From Hofstenia miamia (lineage: Eukaryota > Xenacoelomorpha > Acoela): DNA of 64,000 nt. Position numbers and translations under genes: made by a program. The stretch lies in NCBI GenBank assembly GCA_004352715.1, contig SCFE01000033.1, positions 332,466 through 396,465 of the forward strand, given 5' to 3'. Of this stretch, positions 23,140 through 35,142 are shown in pieces. A model generated the notes under the pieces. That model saw only the letters and a program-made list of their open reading frames with translations. It was not told the DNA's origin and did no database searches. Numbering within the stretch: the first letter of the stretch is position 1; the number at the start of each line of letters is the position of its first letter.

Positions 23140-24060
23140 AACTCACCATGCAGACCTTTCTGGATCGAATTGATAAGATTGTCAATGAATTCTTATCAAG
23201 TTAGGAGGTAAAGCATGCAATACTTGGTGCTTTCCATGAAGCATCTCGCCATCCAACTTTGTCTTCAATTGCTACCAGCAGATCTCAATTGGGTTGAGAT
23301 CTAAATTGCATGAAAGCTATTGCATCACTCCAATCGTATTCTCTTCAAACAAGGCGTTGCATTTCGAGCAGCACTGTCTTGTTGGTATTTGAACTCTGGA
23401 TTAGCAACAACGAATGATTGCACCTCATCTCTAAGAAGCTAGAGGTAGTTCTGTGCAGTGTAAAACTAAAGTTCCTAGTGACTAAAATGTTTTCAACCAT
23501 CACATGGCCTCCCTCTGCATGCAATTTAGGCTGAATAACATTTCTAACTCTACCAATTCCTCTTCTGTTTTTTCGTAGTAACGCTGTTGAGGCGTTTGCA
23601 CAAGATCCAGAGACGTTTCATCAGGAAAGAGTACTCGGTTCCACTGCTGTCTGGTCCACCTGCTCAAGAGCCCAAATTTCATGAACAGTGCGATGCCGAG
23701 CGGCTACAGCAGAGTTTTAGAGCAACAAATGAGTAACGTCCTAAGGTCAAAAAATGGTGGGAAACAGTACTTGCAGGAACATGTATTCCGCATGTTTCTG
23801 TCCATTGCTGATACAAAGATCGACTGGATGCTGCAGGGTTTTGAGAAGACGCAGGTGTGATCTATCTTCTCCACATGTAAAAACTAAACGTCTTCCGCAC
23901 CCTCAACAGACCCAGTCCGTTTATATTTCTTGATCAAATGAGAGACGATTGCATTTCTCACATGAAAACGGTCGGCTAGGCAGGTATATCTTTCGTACTG
24001 AAGCGTGACAATTTCCCTCAAAATGCGTCTGTACTTGTATTTATTGAATACCTCTCAATT
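23140..24060 (-). pseudogene. Decayed Tc1-like transposase
   Basis: On the - strand, from 24000 downwards, the order of motifs is that of Tc1. First is a helix-turn-helix piece reading 'ADRFHVRNAIVSHLIKKYKR' (about 23980-23920). Then come an 'EDRSHLRLL' piece, 'SRWTRQQWNRVLFPDETSLD' (about 23665-23605; DET holds the first catalytic Asp) and 'GGHVMVENI' (about 23510). 'LDLNPIE' (about 23310) is followed by a basic tail. Stops and frameshifts separate the blocks. No terminal inverted repeats were identified. The family call is strong; the exact ends are not. Confidence 0.8.
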
Positions 24061-24096
24061 TGATGCTATTGTTTGTTACGGTCATTTTTTGCCGGA

Positions 24097-24098
<2 letters not shown>

Positions 24099-24128
<30 letters not shown>

Positions 24129-24216
24129 NNNNNNNNNNNNNNNNNNNNNNNNNNNNNNNNNNNNNNNNNNNNNNNNNNNNNNNNNNNNNNNNNNNNNNNN
24201 NNNNNNNNNNNNNNNN

Positions 24217-24248
<32 letters not shown>
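24099..24248. repeat. (AT)n microsatellite with sized gap
   Basis: AT alternation flanks 88 N (24129-24216). The right flank starts 'catatat'. The missing sequence is probably more of the repeat. Confidence 0.9.
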
Positions 24249-24251
<3 letters not shown>

Positions 24252-25317
24252 TAGATAAATACAAATTATAATTCAGTTACATTATTCCGAGATCACGTGT
24301 AAAGTTTTTGACTGCCCACATCTTTTATATTCATGTATGTACTCACAGAAACCAAACATGACTAAAAGTTTAGCTTAACTAGACTTGATTCAGATGCATA
24401 CAATAGATTTGTGTAAGTAAACCCTTAACGCAAAAATAGGTAGGCCGACCAATGCTTTTTCAGTAAGATATCTGGTTCGAACAGAAATATTTTTAGCACC
24501 AATTCATCAAATAAATAGCTTATAAGAATTGTTCATGAATTGGTTAGATTATATGCTTGTATATCATAAATTTTCAAGGCCACAGGCGTTTGATTAAGGC
24601 AGATGTTATGTTTATATGAAATGTTTATTTCCATTATTTACAATATTCTTAAGTATCGCATTGAGCATGCCAACCTAAGTAATGAATGGCAGAATACCTA
24701 CAGACGTACCTCAACTAATTGTGAACATATTTGCGTTTTGAATATTTAATAGAAATCGTGCATGGAATTTTAATGATTCAAAAGTAACCAAAGAAATCAT
24801 GAAATGCATAATTGAGGAATGCTGGCAGGATTTTAAATTTATGTCAATACTTAAATAGAAAGAGTTTTCCATTAGGTTTGAAGAAATAAACGTTTTGATA
24901 CGTTTTTAAACTCCAAAACTGTGTTGTTTGCATCCATTTTCAACAGAAACAAGAAAGAAAAATAGTAAACTTGTCTTTTGTAGGAATTAGTCAAATTGTA
25001 TTTTTCGTTCTAAAACATTTGCAAAATTTATTTATACGTGAAAAACGCGGATTTAGCAAACAGTTAGTATGGTTGTGAAGTCAAAAAATCCAAGATATTT
25101 TCTAGGTCAAAGTTTTATTTTTAGTTGATAATAAGGTTAGAATCAACTATTTACTTAGCAAATTTTTATATTTTTATATGAAATTGTTTATTAATTTTGA
25201 TTTTAAGTCAAACTAAATGATCTAATAGCTATGTCGAACAAAGTTTCGTATAGCTCAGAAAAGTTTTAGCAAAGGATTATCATTTTCTGTTAAAAAAATT
25301 TTTCATAATTTTGAAGA
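24249..25317. other. Noncoding interval
   Basis: AT-rich sequence in which I see no conserved frame, RNA gene or transposon end. A GGTTCGAAC (B-box-like) occurs at 24473, without a partner A-box or cloverleaf. Confidence 0.45.
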
Positions 25318-26575
25318 GTCTACCGTCAAAAGCCTGCTTACTCCAAGCAGTTATCCACACAGAGATTCAGTAAATTGGACCACATATTACCATTGCAGTC
25401 AATACTTGTTTACTTTCAAGAGGGATGGACATGAAAGATGTTGTATGTGCAAAGTATCTAAATATAATTAGTATTTTTAAAGACTTTTTGGGTCCCATCA
25501 TTAAAAAACACCCTGAATAAGAGAATTTCCATGACTTGTATTCGTAAGATATCACCTAAAACAACTCTTCTTCTAAAAATGTCACAGTATCAATATTAAG
25601 AAGGGAAAAGAATATGAGCGTATTTTCATAACATTTAGAACTGCATAATTAAATAATATAATTAAGTATGAAAGGTAATAATTATTTTTTGTAATATTTC
25701 TATAGTTTGCGTGCAGTTGGGATTATTTATGACCTTGTGTAACTCACTAAAATATGAAGCAATTTATTACACAAGTCTCATTTAAAAAAACTATTATCTA
25801 GGAAAAAATATACACGAGAATATATACGTACAGTAAATTTGAATGAAAGCAATTACCAATAAATCGAATAAAAGGCATCATCATCATCATCTCCCCATCT
25901 ATCCCAGAAAAAATATGTTCCTCTATTCTGATAAAAATATTTGGAAGTCTCCCTATACATAGTGTTTAGTTGATTAAGTTGTCTAAAATTCATGACAAAA
26001 GCAATTTTGTTTTCAGTAGATAGACCACCAATGTTCATTAAGGCAGGCTGTGCGCAATTTAAATTGTGACTTTACGCAAAAGAAAGCCTCAATGCTTCCC
26101 GGCCTGGGGCAGTTTCATAGCCACAATGAAAGTCGAGAGAATCCTCTATCTTGTAATGTTGTCAAACTTTAGATATCTACAGCATATCGTGAATTACAGC
26201 TTTTATAATAATTTACTTGTGTTATGCATTTTGAATTTGTTAACATTTTCTGGTCAAATTCAGACACTGTATCACAAATTTTTAAGTTAATTAAAAAAAT
26301 AGAATAAAAAATGTAGAAAATATGTCTTAAGCTTGCTATTTTTCAAGCATATTGCAAGATCACATTCGCATTAATAACCTAAATAATGGTATTATGCATT
26401 TTTTTTATTACATTGCATAAATAACGGGTTTTTGATAAGTTTGAAAATATATGAGAACGATTTATTTTGGATAAAGCATGACCTACTAAAAAGGTCATGG
26501 ATATAAATTTTTAATTTTGCAAGGCTGGAATATTATTCTCTACACAACATTTCGTGGTGTGTACCCAACACACAA
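25318..26575 (-). repeat. Inverted duplicate segment, arm 2
   Basis: The reverse complement of this segment aligns to 13690-15415 over its whole length with moderate divergence (shared blocks are listed in the entry for arm 1). This arm is shorter, lacking several hundred bases present in arm 1. A 61-residue frame on the - strand (25853-26038), ending in an Asp run and 'AFYSIYW', has a short counterpart in arm 1 ('DDDAFYS'), but the match stops there. I do not regard it as a gene. Confidence 0.75.
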
Positions 26576-27688
26576 CGGCAAGCCTTGCAGTAATGGTTAC
26601 TAGAAATAAATCGCCGGGTAGGTTAAAGTCATGAATTTCATCATTAGGTCAAAACATGATCTCAATTTCTTAGTTTTCTGTCAATTTTTTAGTCAAAATA
26701 CTAAGTTTTAACGACAAGAATATTATTATGATATGCATCTTTAAATTTTTTGTTAACTAGATAAGCAGATTTGAATAATATGGCTTTCTCGAAAATTTTA
26801 GCCTAAATCACAAAAAGTTATTATCAGAAGAATGATATTGTAAGTAGAAAAAACAATCACTGCTATTAACAAAAAATTGGTTGATCCTTTGAAAATTGCG
26901 TATATGTAATTGTGTGTAAGCATGGCTTTCTAGTTGAGTATTGTATAAACATTGACATAAGGTATTGCTGCACACTTTTATATCAGTTTTATTGTCATAT
27001 TTCCTTCGTTTTTGTAATTATAACAAATATGTCATTTTAATTATCTAGTTTTGTGTTTCTATTAATTTAACAATACAAATGTCCCAAATTTTCTAAGAGG
27101 ATTTGAAAAAATTGTTTGAGATTGTGCATCAAAGTGATTGCAAAGGCAGTGGAGCCTTCTGCATTCAAAAGTTAGGCAAGTAAATATTTTTATGTGACCA
27201 AATTAGTGTAAATAATAAACGATGAAAAATTTATTTTCACATGAGATCCCATAGGGAATTTTTTTCAGAAAGTTAACTGAAAATATTATTATAAAAAATA
27301 AAATTAGTCCTGCAGTTCTATGAATTAATTTTTTTCAGGAAATAGTTCAAATGAATTTTGTAATTTTTCTCTTTTAATTGGTTATTCTTGAACTCAAAAT
27401 CCAATAGGGCCTAGTTTGTATTAAATCAAATATTTACAAATTTTCTGTAAGGTAGTTGATAAGTCGTACATTTCAAAATATTTCATAAAATTTTTGTCGA
27501 TTTACAATTGAAGGCACATCGATGGATAGAGAACTTGAGATTAATTACAAAGTTTTTCAAGATCGAGAAACTTAGAGTAAAGTAGAAATTTAGAGGAAAC
27601 GGCAGTTGAGGGAAATCACATTTCGACTTCTAAAATTTTTTAAAATTCTATAAAACCACATTTGAGTGCATAGCGCCAATTTATTTCG
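26576..27688. other. Noncoding interval
   Basis: AT-rich, no supported gene. The inverted duplication does not continue into this side, so it does not carry a third PAN-gene copy. Confidence 0.45.
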
Positions 27689-27689
27689 A

Positions 27690-27837
27690 AATATATATAT
27701 ATATANNNNNNNNNNNNNNNNNNNNNNNNNNNNNNNNNNNNNNNNNNNNNNNNNNNNNNNNNNNNNNNNNNNNNNNNNNNNNNNNNNNNNNNNNNNNNNN
27801 NNNNNNNNNNNNNNNNNNNNNNNNNNNNNNNNNNNNN

Positions 27838-27868
<31 letters not shown>
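27690..27868. repeat. (AT)n microsatellite with sized gap
   Basis: AT alternation flanks 132 N (27706-27837). Frames crossing the gap are artefacts. Confidence 0.9.
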
Positions 27869-27870
<2 letters not shown>

Positions 27871-28470
27871 CATTAACAATTTGTCTAAATTTTCTAATTT
27901 CTGTAAAGGAAAAACAAATTGCTACCGTTTTATATTTAAGAATATTGTACAAGCAATCCGTGAGTTACAGAATCCGAAAAACCATATACCAGATAGCTCA
28001 AGCTCAAATATATTTCTGTTTCCGATACTGCTTGAACAGAGAAATGTTTCTTACTGATTTAAATAATAAACATCATGTTTACTTTTGGGCTATTGTATTA
28101 AATAAAAGTATTTCGCGTGGTTCTTCTACAACGGAAATATTTCAATGTGACGCGATGAACAGACTGCTTGCCTTGCTAGCTAAATCTTCCTGCGATAAGT
28201 TGAAGATAATGGCTATGTTTAATCGTTTGAGAGAACGCGAGCGTAGGTACAGCATTAAGGCATTTGCTTGCTATGGCAAAATCATATAATTATTTTTAAA
28301 GCAAATCATAATGAATTATGATTCCCGAATGTTGTTTATTTTAAGCAAACTAGTAATTTACGATTTGTACATGTGTAAAAATATAAATTCATGAAAATAA
28401 GAACGAATTCATTTATTAAAAATTATTGGGCAAGCAGTGCTTTCCTTGTTTACACGTACGAGCCGCCTAT
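27869..28470. other. Noncoding interval left of the hAT element
   Basis: A frame on the + strand (about 27870-28289) is open but shows no family resemblance or exon-like borders; I do not call it a gene. Confidence 0.4.
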
Positions 28471-29199
28471 GTGCAAAGCAGGGATGCCTAAAAATTAATT
28501 GAAATTAAATGATTTCAAGCATTCAAAATAAAAATTAATTGATTTGAGAAACCAAAATTAAATTAATTAATTTTTTACTTTATTATTGCAATTAATATAA
28601 ATTTATTATTGTTTTATAAATCTATGATAATAATTGAATACATATTAAACAAAGGTTTTCGTAGAGCAATAATTACTGGGAAAACACTTCATTGATTGTG
28701 TAAAAGGTGTAACAGCCAATCAACGTTTTGTGTTGTTTTCCCCTATTATAATCTCTGCAACTTTCTAATAGTGGTTTTCTCATTCTAATTCACTGAAAAC
28801 ACACACTATTTGTAACGAACATTAATGATATTAAACCTTAGGCAACCGATTTATTTAAAAAGAGAAAACTTGAAGGATGGTAGATTTTATTCGACCAAAT
28901 TCGAACGCGTTGGAACATTTTTTCAGCACCGCAATTGTGCAACCTACGCTCCACATGCTATCATCAACCTACAAATACAAAAGTTTTTAACAATAACCAT
29001 CTTTAGGATAAAAAAACTTCTGACTGTATTGAGAATTTGTCAATGGTCAATTAAATTAAATTAATTGCAATTAATTGATTTTACTTGATAGTAATTAAAT
29101 TCATTGATTTTTTCAAAGATCAAATAAAATTAATTGACTTTTACGATTTGAAATTTGAAAATTAATTTAAATTAATTTTTAGGCATTCCTGGTGCAAAG
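28471..29199 (+). mobile_element. Non-autonomous hAT-type element with perfect 8-bp TSD
   Basis: The element (28479-29191, 713 bp) is bounded by the direct repeat GTGCAAAG at 28471-28478 and 29192-29199. Its termini are inverted repeats: left CAGGGATGCCTAAAAATTAA, right (reverse complement) CAGGAATGCCTAAAAATTAA. Subterminal regions are rich in AATTAATT. An 8-bp target duplication with CAGGG-type ends is typical of hAT. No transposase is encoded; an internal 79-residue frame (28825-29064) has no recognisable motif. The intact TSD suggests a fairly young insertion. Confidence 0.9.
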
Positions 29200-30043
29200 G
29201 GCTGTTTAGGGTTAGGTTAATGCAACAAAAGATAATATATCAATGATTGTAAAACAGCATAGGGTGATCACAATATTCATTGTATTATTTCTCAAACCGT
29301 TATTTTTAAATGGTTTTTGTTGTTTGAAATACGAACTCTAAGCTTTAAAACATTTGCGAATTTTCCAAGGTTGCACAAAAAAGGGGTGGCACAAATATAG
29401 GTCTGATCTTAGATTAAAAGGCAGTGAACACCATCAAAAACAGCTTTATGTTAAATCCAAGTAAAAATTATATAAAATCATTGCACAGTGAATTCCTAAT
29501 TTTCTGAAAGCTTTCTATGCGGACAACATAATTTCCAGAAACATTTTATCCGGAAAACCTAGTTCCCGGAAATGATGTCATCTTAGTGGGGATGCACCAT
29601 CAAATTTGTATGATCAATATTTGGCAAATAAATGCTTGACGAAAAAAAGCCATCAAACCTCCTATCATCCGAATAGATTTTCCGCAAGCCCGAATGCATT
29701 CATTGCTAGATCAGTTCAAAAGTGTTTGGCAAAAAAAATGAAAGAAATTAAAGCAGTTGAAGTAAGAGAAACAGGAAAACATTGTATTAATACCTATGAA
29801 ACAGTGTTTCACCTAGGGCCTTTAGGGGGAATAACTCTCCCTCTAAATTTACAAATCCTCTTTAGATTTCTCGACAAAAAACCTCGTCTGGTCGAAAGAT
29901 GACCTATGTCATGCCGGTTATGAGCTATACACAATAAAACAATATCGCAATGACACTCAATTAAGCCTACGTTAAAATAGCCAATGCGATATGTGTTTGT
30001 TTGCTTCTTTGGAATAGTCAACACTACAATTATAGCTTACATA
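29200..30043. other. Noncoding interval before gap
   Basis: A 98-codon open frame at 29606-29902 (+) is unrecognised and has no supporting context. Nothing else is visible. Confidence 0.4.
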
Positions 30044-31043
30044 NNNNNNNNNNNNNNNNNNNNNNNNNNNNNNNNNNNNNNNNNNNNNNNNNNNNNNNNN
30101 NNNNNNNNNNNNNNNNNNNNNNNNNNNNNNNNNNNNNNNNNNNNNNNNNNNNNNNNNNNNNNNNNNNNNNNNNNNNNNNNNNNNNNNNNNNNNNNNNNNN
30201 NNNNNNNNNNNNNNNNNNNNNNNNNNNNNNNNNNNNNNNNNNNNNNNNNNNNNNNNNNNNNNNNNNNNNNNNNNNNNNNNNNNNNNNNNNNNNNNNNNNN
30301 NNNNNNNNNNNNNNNNNNNNNNNNNNNNNNNNNNNNNNNNNNNNNNNNNNNNNNNNNNNNNNNNNNNNNNNNNNNNNNNNNNNNNNNNNNNNNNNNNNNN
30401 NNNNNNNNNNNNNNNNNNNNNNNNNNNNNNNNNNNNNNNNNNNNNNNNNNNNNNNNNNNNNNNNNNNNNNNNNNNNNNNNNNNNNNNNNNNNNNNNNNNN
30501 NNNNNNNNNNNNNNNNNNNNNNNNNNNNNNNNNNNNNNNNNNNNNNNNNNNNNNNNNNNNNNNNNNNNNNNNNNNNNNNNNNNNNNNNNNNNNNNNNNNN
30601 NNNNNNNNNNNNNNNNNNNNNNNNNNNNNNNNNNNNNNNNNNNNNNNNNNNNNNNNNNNNNNNNNNNNNNNNNNNNNNNNNNNNNNNNNNNNNNNNNNNN
30701 NNNNNNNNNNNNNNNNNNNNNNNNNNNNNNNNNNNNNNNNNNNNNNNNNNNNNNNNNNNNNNNNNNNNNNNNNNNNNNNNNNNNNNNNNNNNNNNNNNNN
30801 NNNNNNNNNNNNNNNNNNNNNNNNNNNNNNNNNNNNNNNNNNNNNNNNNNNNNNNNNNNNNNNNNNNNNNNNNNNNNNNNNNNNNNNNNNNNNNNNNNNN
30901 NNNNNNNNNNNNNNNNNNNNNNNNNNNNNNNNNNNNNNNNNNNNNNNNNNNNNNNNNNNNNNNNNNNNNNNNNNNNNNNNNNNNNNNNNNNNNNNNNNNN
31001 NNNNNNNNNNNNNNNNNNNNNNNNNNNNNNNNNNNNNNNNNNN
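30044..31043. other. Assembly gap (1000 N placeholder)
   Basis: Exactly 1000 N. The same length recurs at 32979, 35143, 39069, 44639 and 46984, so the size is arbitrary. The 5' part of the Ty3 copy on the right is presumably hidden here. Confidence 0.95.
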
Positions 31044-32492
31044 ACGGAAGCAGCACTGAAGACAGAAATTGAAAATTTGAACCGGAAATTTGAAGAAGTC
31101 GATACCGAAAGGAGACAAATGATCCTGGAGATTAAATTAGACACAAGTAAACGCCTTGAGGAACAAAGAAACCTTTTTCAGGTGCAAGTGGACACGTTAA
31201 CACAAAGGTTAGCAGAAGCAAACACACGAATGATGGAGCAAAATGAGAGATGGCAAGCACTTTACGAAGATCTCCAGAGAGAAAACCAGAATCTCAGAGA
31301 AGAAAAGGAATTGCAATTGTTAGAAATCGATCGACTAAAGGATCAAATCAGATTGACAAAACTAATGGATGAAAATAAGGAAGAGGTGCAGAAACCACTG
31401 ATGGTTCACGAACTCGAAGTAATTGAGGAACCAGAAAAATTTCTAGAAGCACTGCGGAGGAGAGCAAGAATACAACAAAATGAACAGGAACAGTTCAATA
31501 AAGAACAAATAAGTGAAGAAGAAGAAAAAGAGAAGATAATTAACGAAATAACAAATGAAGTGAAATGAATAATGAGGAATGAGACTCCGGATAAACCGAG
31601 ATTTAATAGCTCCATATTAATGGAGAATAATAATGAAGAAACGACACCTTGCAAAGCACAAATAAGGACATTTTCAGGAAAAATTGACAGTTTCTCTCCA
31701 ACATTTGAGGAATGGCTTCAGTTATTCGAACTAACAATGAGAGAAAGGAAAGTGAACAAACAAGCAGCAGCAGCACAATTACCGTTATACCTAACCGGAG
31801 CAGCTTACCAGCACTACCTAATATTGGATACGGAAACGAAAACAGATTACGAATGTTTGACAGGAAACTTTCTGGAATACTATCGAAATGAGAGTTTCAA
31901 AAACCAGTATCGTTTCATTTTGAATGGAACGAAAATGAGAAAATTTGACGATATTAGAAATTACATGTCTCAGGTGCAACGACTGGTGATGCTGAGTTCG
32001 AGAAGTGGACACTACTCGAAGTACGATTTGTTCTCGCATATAGCGAAAGGTTTGCCGGAAAACATCAGACAGCAATTCGAAGCTAAATGTGATGTCGATG
32101 ATACAATGGAAAAACTAATAAGAAAAGCAGTAGATATACAGGTGATGTTGGAAAACAATTCACGAATATATGAGAAAGCCACGTGGAATAAAACCGGACA
32201 AAGCAACAGCAAATGGAAGAGTAATGAGAAGTACTTGAAACCAAATGAAGAAAGAAAAGGTGAAAAAGTCATAAAATTTAAGACTAGAGATGGGCAAATG
32301 AAGAAGATAAAACAAAAAGATATCAGATGTCACGATTGTGGCCAAAAAGGTCATAAGAGAGAAAATTGTAAAAAGCAAGTGAATATAATAGAAGAAGGCA
32401 GTGCGTACTTCGATGAAGAAGACTTAATACAAACGGATACTGAACCAATCTCTGATAATGAAGAAGAAGAAATAAGTTCGGAAAACTATTAG
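31044..32492 (+). pseudogene. gag: Gag of Ty3 copy 2, one in-frame TGA
   Basis: The frame is open from the gap edge. Residues from 31044 to about 31565 are a long charged coiled coil (heptads rich in Glu, Arg, Gln, Leu). A TGA at 31566-31568 then interrupts the frame, and an ATG 3 nt later (31572) continues it in the same frame. The capsid-like part includes 'TFSGKIDSFSPTFEEWLQLF' (about 31670-31728) and 'AAAAQLPLYLTGAAYQHYL'. The knuckle CHDCGQKGHKRENC lies at about 32329-32370, followed by an acidic tail ending at TAG 32490-32492. In the other copy coiled coil and capsid share one frame, so the TGA is probably a nonsense mutation here, though a two-protein arrangement cannot be excluded. 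Confidence 0.85.
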
Positions 32493-32978
32493 GAGCGCCG
32501 TCTCAGGAAAACCGAGCACCAATATTGATATTGACGAACATAAAGAACGTGAACACAATTACAGTTGTGATCAACGGAATTATGACCAAAGCAACAATCG
32601 ATACGGGTGCCGTGAAGTCAATTATAATGGACGAATGTGCAATGAAACTAGGTTTTAAAAGAGATGAGTTGAAAAGATCAACAGAAAGATTGGTAAACGC
32701 ATCAGGTGATTATATTGACACCAAAGGAACTTTGGAAAATATACAATTAAGGATATCGAATAACACTTTTCAACAATCACTGATAGTGGTCGACACACAA
32801 AGGAACCTCCTACCGTATGAAGTAATACTAGGTGACGATTTTTTGACGAAAAATAAATGTATCATAAATTATGGTAATCGAACGATGAGAGTCAAAGAAG
32901 AAGAAATAGAAATTGAGGAGGAGGAAGAAGAAAACAGAAAAATTGTGTTCGAACTATTAGATGACATAAGGCTACAAC
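32462..32978 (+). pseudogene. pol: Ty3 copy 2 pol start: aspartic protease (partial)
   Basis: The pol frame is -1 relative to gag. It is open from 32462, overlapping the gag end by about 28 nt, and so would be reached by -1 frameshifting. It reads through GAPSQENRAP into the protease: 'IDTGAVKSII' (about 32597-32626; DTG-A active site), 'NASGDYIDTKG' (about 32696-32728) and 'VILGDDFL' (about 32825-32848; the hydrophobic-hydrophobic-Gly block of retropepsins). An acidic Glu-rich linker follows, and the frame runs into the gap. No ATG opens this frame upstream of the active site. Confidence 0.85.
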
Positions 32979-33978
32979 NNNNNNNNNNNNNNNNNNNNNN
33001 NNNNNNNNNNNNNNNNNNNNNNNNNNNNNNNNNNNNNNNNNNNNNNNNNNNNNNNNNNNNNNNNNNNNNNNNNNNNNNNNNNNNNNNNNNNNNNNNNNNN
33101 NNNNNNNNNNNNNNNNNNNNNNNNNNNNNNNNNNNNNNNNNNNNNNNNNNNNNNNNNNNNNNNNNNNNNNNNNNNNNNNNNNNNNNNNNNNNNNNNNNNN
33201 NNNNNNNNNNNNNNNNNNNNNNNNNNNNNNNNNNNNNNNNNNNNNNNNNNNNNNNNNNNNNNNNNNNNNNNNNNNNNNNNNNNNNNNNNNNNNNNNNNNN
33301 NNNNNNNNNNNNNNNNNNNNNNNNNNNNNNNNNNNNNNNNNNNNNNNNNNNNNNNNNNNNNNNNNNNNNNNNNNNNNNNNNNNNNNNNNNNNNNNNNNNN
33401 NNNNNNNNNNNNNNNNNNNNNNNNNNNNNNNNNNNNNNNNNNNNNNNNNNNNNNNNNNNNNNNNNNNNNNNNNNNNNNNNNNNNNNNNNNNNNNNNNNNN
33501 NNNNNNNNNNNNNNNNNNNNNNNNNNNNNNNNNNNNNNNNNNNNNNNNNNNNNNNNNNNNNNNNNNNNNNNNNNNNNNNNNNNNNNNNNNNNNNNNNNNN
33601 NNNNNNNNNNNNNNNNNNNNNNNNNNNNNNNNNNNNNNNNNNNNNNNNNNNNNNNNNNNNNNNNNNNNNNNNNNNNNNNNNNNNNNNNNNNNNNNNNNNN
33701 NNNNNNNNNNNNNNNNNNNNNNNNNNNNNNNNNNNNNNNNNNNNNNNNNNNNNNNNNNNNNNNNNNNNNNNNNNNNNNNNNNNNNNNNNNNNNNNNNNNN
33801 NNNNNNNNNNNNNNNNNNNNNNNNNNNNNNNNNNNNNNNNNNNNNNNNNNNNNNNNNNNNNNNNNNNNNNNNNNNNNNNNNNNNNNNNNNNNNNNNNNNN
33901 NNNNNNNNNNNNNNNNNNNNNNNNNNNNNNNNNNNNNNNNNNNNNNNNNNNNNNNNNNNNNNNNNNNNNNNNNNNNNN
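32979..33978. other. Assembly gap (1000 N placeholder)
   Basis: Exactly 1000 N between the Ty3 contig and a contig that duplicates, in inverted form, sequence at 37537-38733. Confidence 0.95.
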
Positions 33979-35142
33979 AAGTGCTTGACTCAATGCCCGC
34001 TTTGTTGTATATGCATAAGTAATGAGTAAAAATTCAAAATAAACACTCCATTTTTCTTTCATGTCATGGAAGATTGTATGACGTGTATACCAGAAACTCA
34101 GTTTAAATTCAAATAATAAACTGTTCTCAACAATTTCTTGCTGGTATGTGAATCAGATTCTGTTTAGTTCAAAAATCACTAAATTTGTCAGGTACCAAAT
34201 GCTTACCTGAAAATGCAAAGTCAATATTTGGGAATGCATAAAATATATGAAATCAGTANAGCAATGATCATCATACTTGCCTTCTTATTATATAAATGGA
34301 CTCATTTGTGTTCTTAGCCATTTAGCATCCTGCCTCTTAAGAACTAGGTTAAGTTGTAATGGTTGATTAAAGTTTGGTATAATTTAAAGTTGAAAACTTC
34401 CCTACACTATTTTGTTACTGAGATAAACCAAACTTGGTTAAAACCATAGCCATAACAAGCTGACTGGTTTTCAAGCGCTTTTTGAAAATGATTTCCTATC
34501 TTCAAAATAATGTGTTTTACTAGTGACTTCTGAATATTTTTACTTATTTACTAAAAAGGGAGAAGCTTGAGAATCCCAAAAAATGTAAATCAATCAATCA
34601 CTACAAAAAATAGAAATTTAAAAGTCAAGAATGCATTAAAAATTTGTTTTAAAAAATCTTAAAAATAAGAAATATCAAATAAATCATAGATACATGCATA
34701 TATTCTCTTTTCAGTTTGATCAAAGCTGTGATCAGTGGTCACGATTGGTGCATGTTTTAATATTTATGAAGAACACTGTACGAGAAAAATACTTTTTTGT
34801 GTCTCTGATTGGTCAAGCTTGAAAATTTTGTTTTGGGACGTAATATAATCCAAGTGGAACTCGTCGTCATGAAAGAGGATGGAGTTATATACTAAGACCT
34901 CACATTATAATATTATGTTTACTTTGGATCATTATAAGTAACCACATCAATCAAATGTTGAATTGCTATTAAATTTAAAGCATTTTCTATCTACAAGCAT
35001 ATATAAATAAATACGGTTTCATTTCCGAGTGGCTACATTGTCCGGATATGTATATACATGTATATGACGAATATATCACCAATGTATCGATAAATAATAT
35101 AAATTCCAATTAATAATATAATAATAAAAAAATCTAAACTCT
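33979..35142 (-). repeat. Contig that is the reverse complement of 37537-38733
   Basis: Both ends coincide with gap edges. The first bases (aagtgcttgactcaatgccc) are the reverse complement of 38714-38733 and the last (ttttttattatta... in reverse, ending aaactct) match 37537 onward. Similarity is near-identical with scattered substitutions, plus about 30 bp missing at an isolated N at 34259. The contig has no sequence of its own, which suggests an allelic or repeat contig placed by scaffolding; a genuine long inverted repeat is the alternative. No gene is seen in it. Confidence 0.85.

Larger units (their letters stand above)
31044..32978 (+). mobile_element. Ty3/gypsy copy 2: gag and protease on one contig
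   Basis: The whole contig between two gaps is retroelement sequence: coiled-coil gag N-terminus, capsid-like domain, CCHC knuckle and aspartic protease. It is much better preserved than the copy at 2175-6943, with one in-frame stop. It is related to that copy but clearly diverged from it, and less AT-rich. RT and integrase, if present, are in the gap after 32978. Confidence 0.9.

Noticed and set aside
24440-24500. GGTTCGAAC resembling a tRNA or SINE B-box
   Set aside because: No A-box at the right distance and no cloverleaf can be drawn.
27666-28289. 207-codon open frame running through the N gap and AT repeat
   Set aside because: Much of it is N or AT repeat translated as IYIYIY; the rest has no family resemblance or splice borders.
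30001-31144. Several 340-390-codon frames around 30-31 kb, and similar ones at 32.5-34, 39-40, 44.6-45.7 and 47-48 kb
   Set aside because: They are open only because N bases carry no stops.
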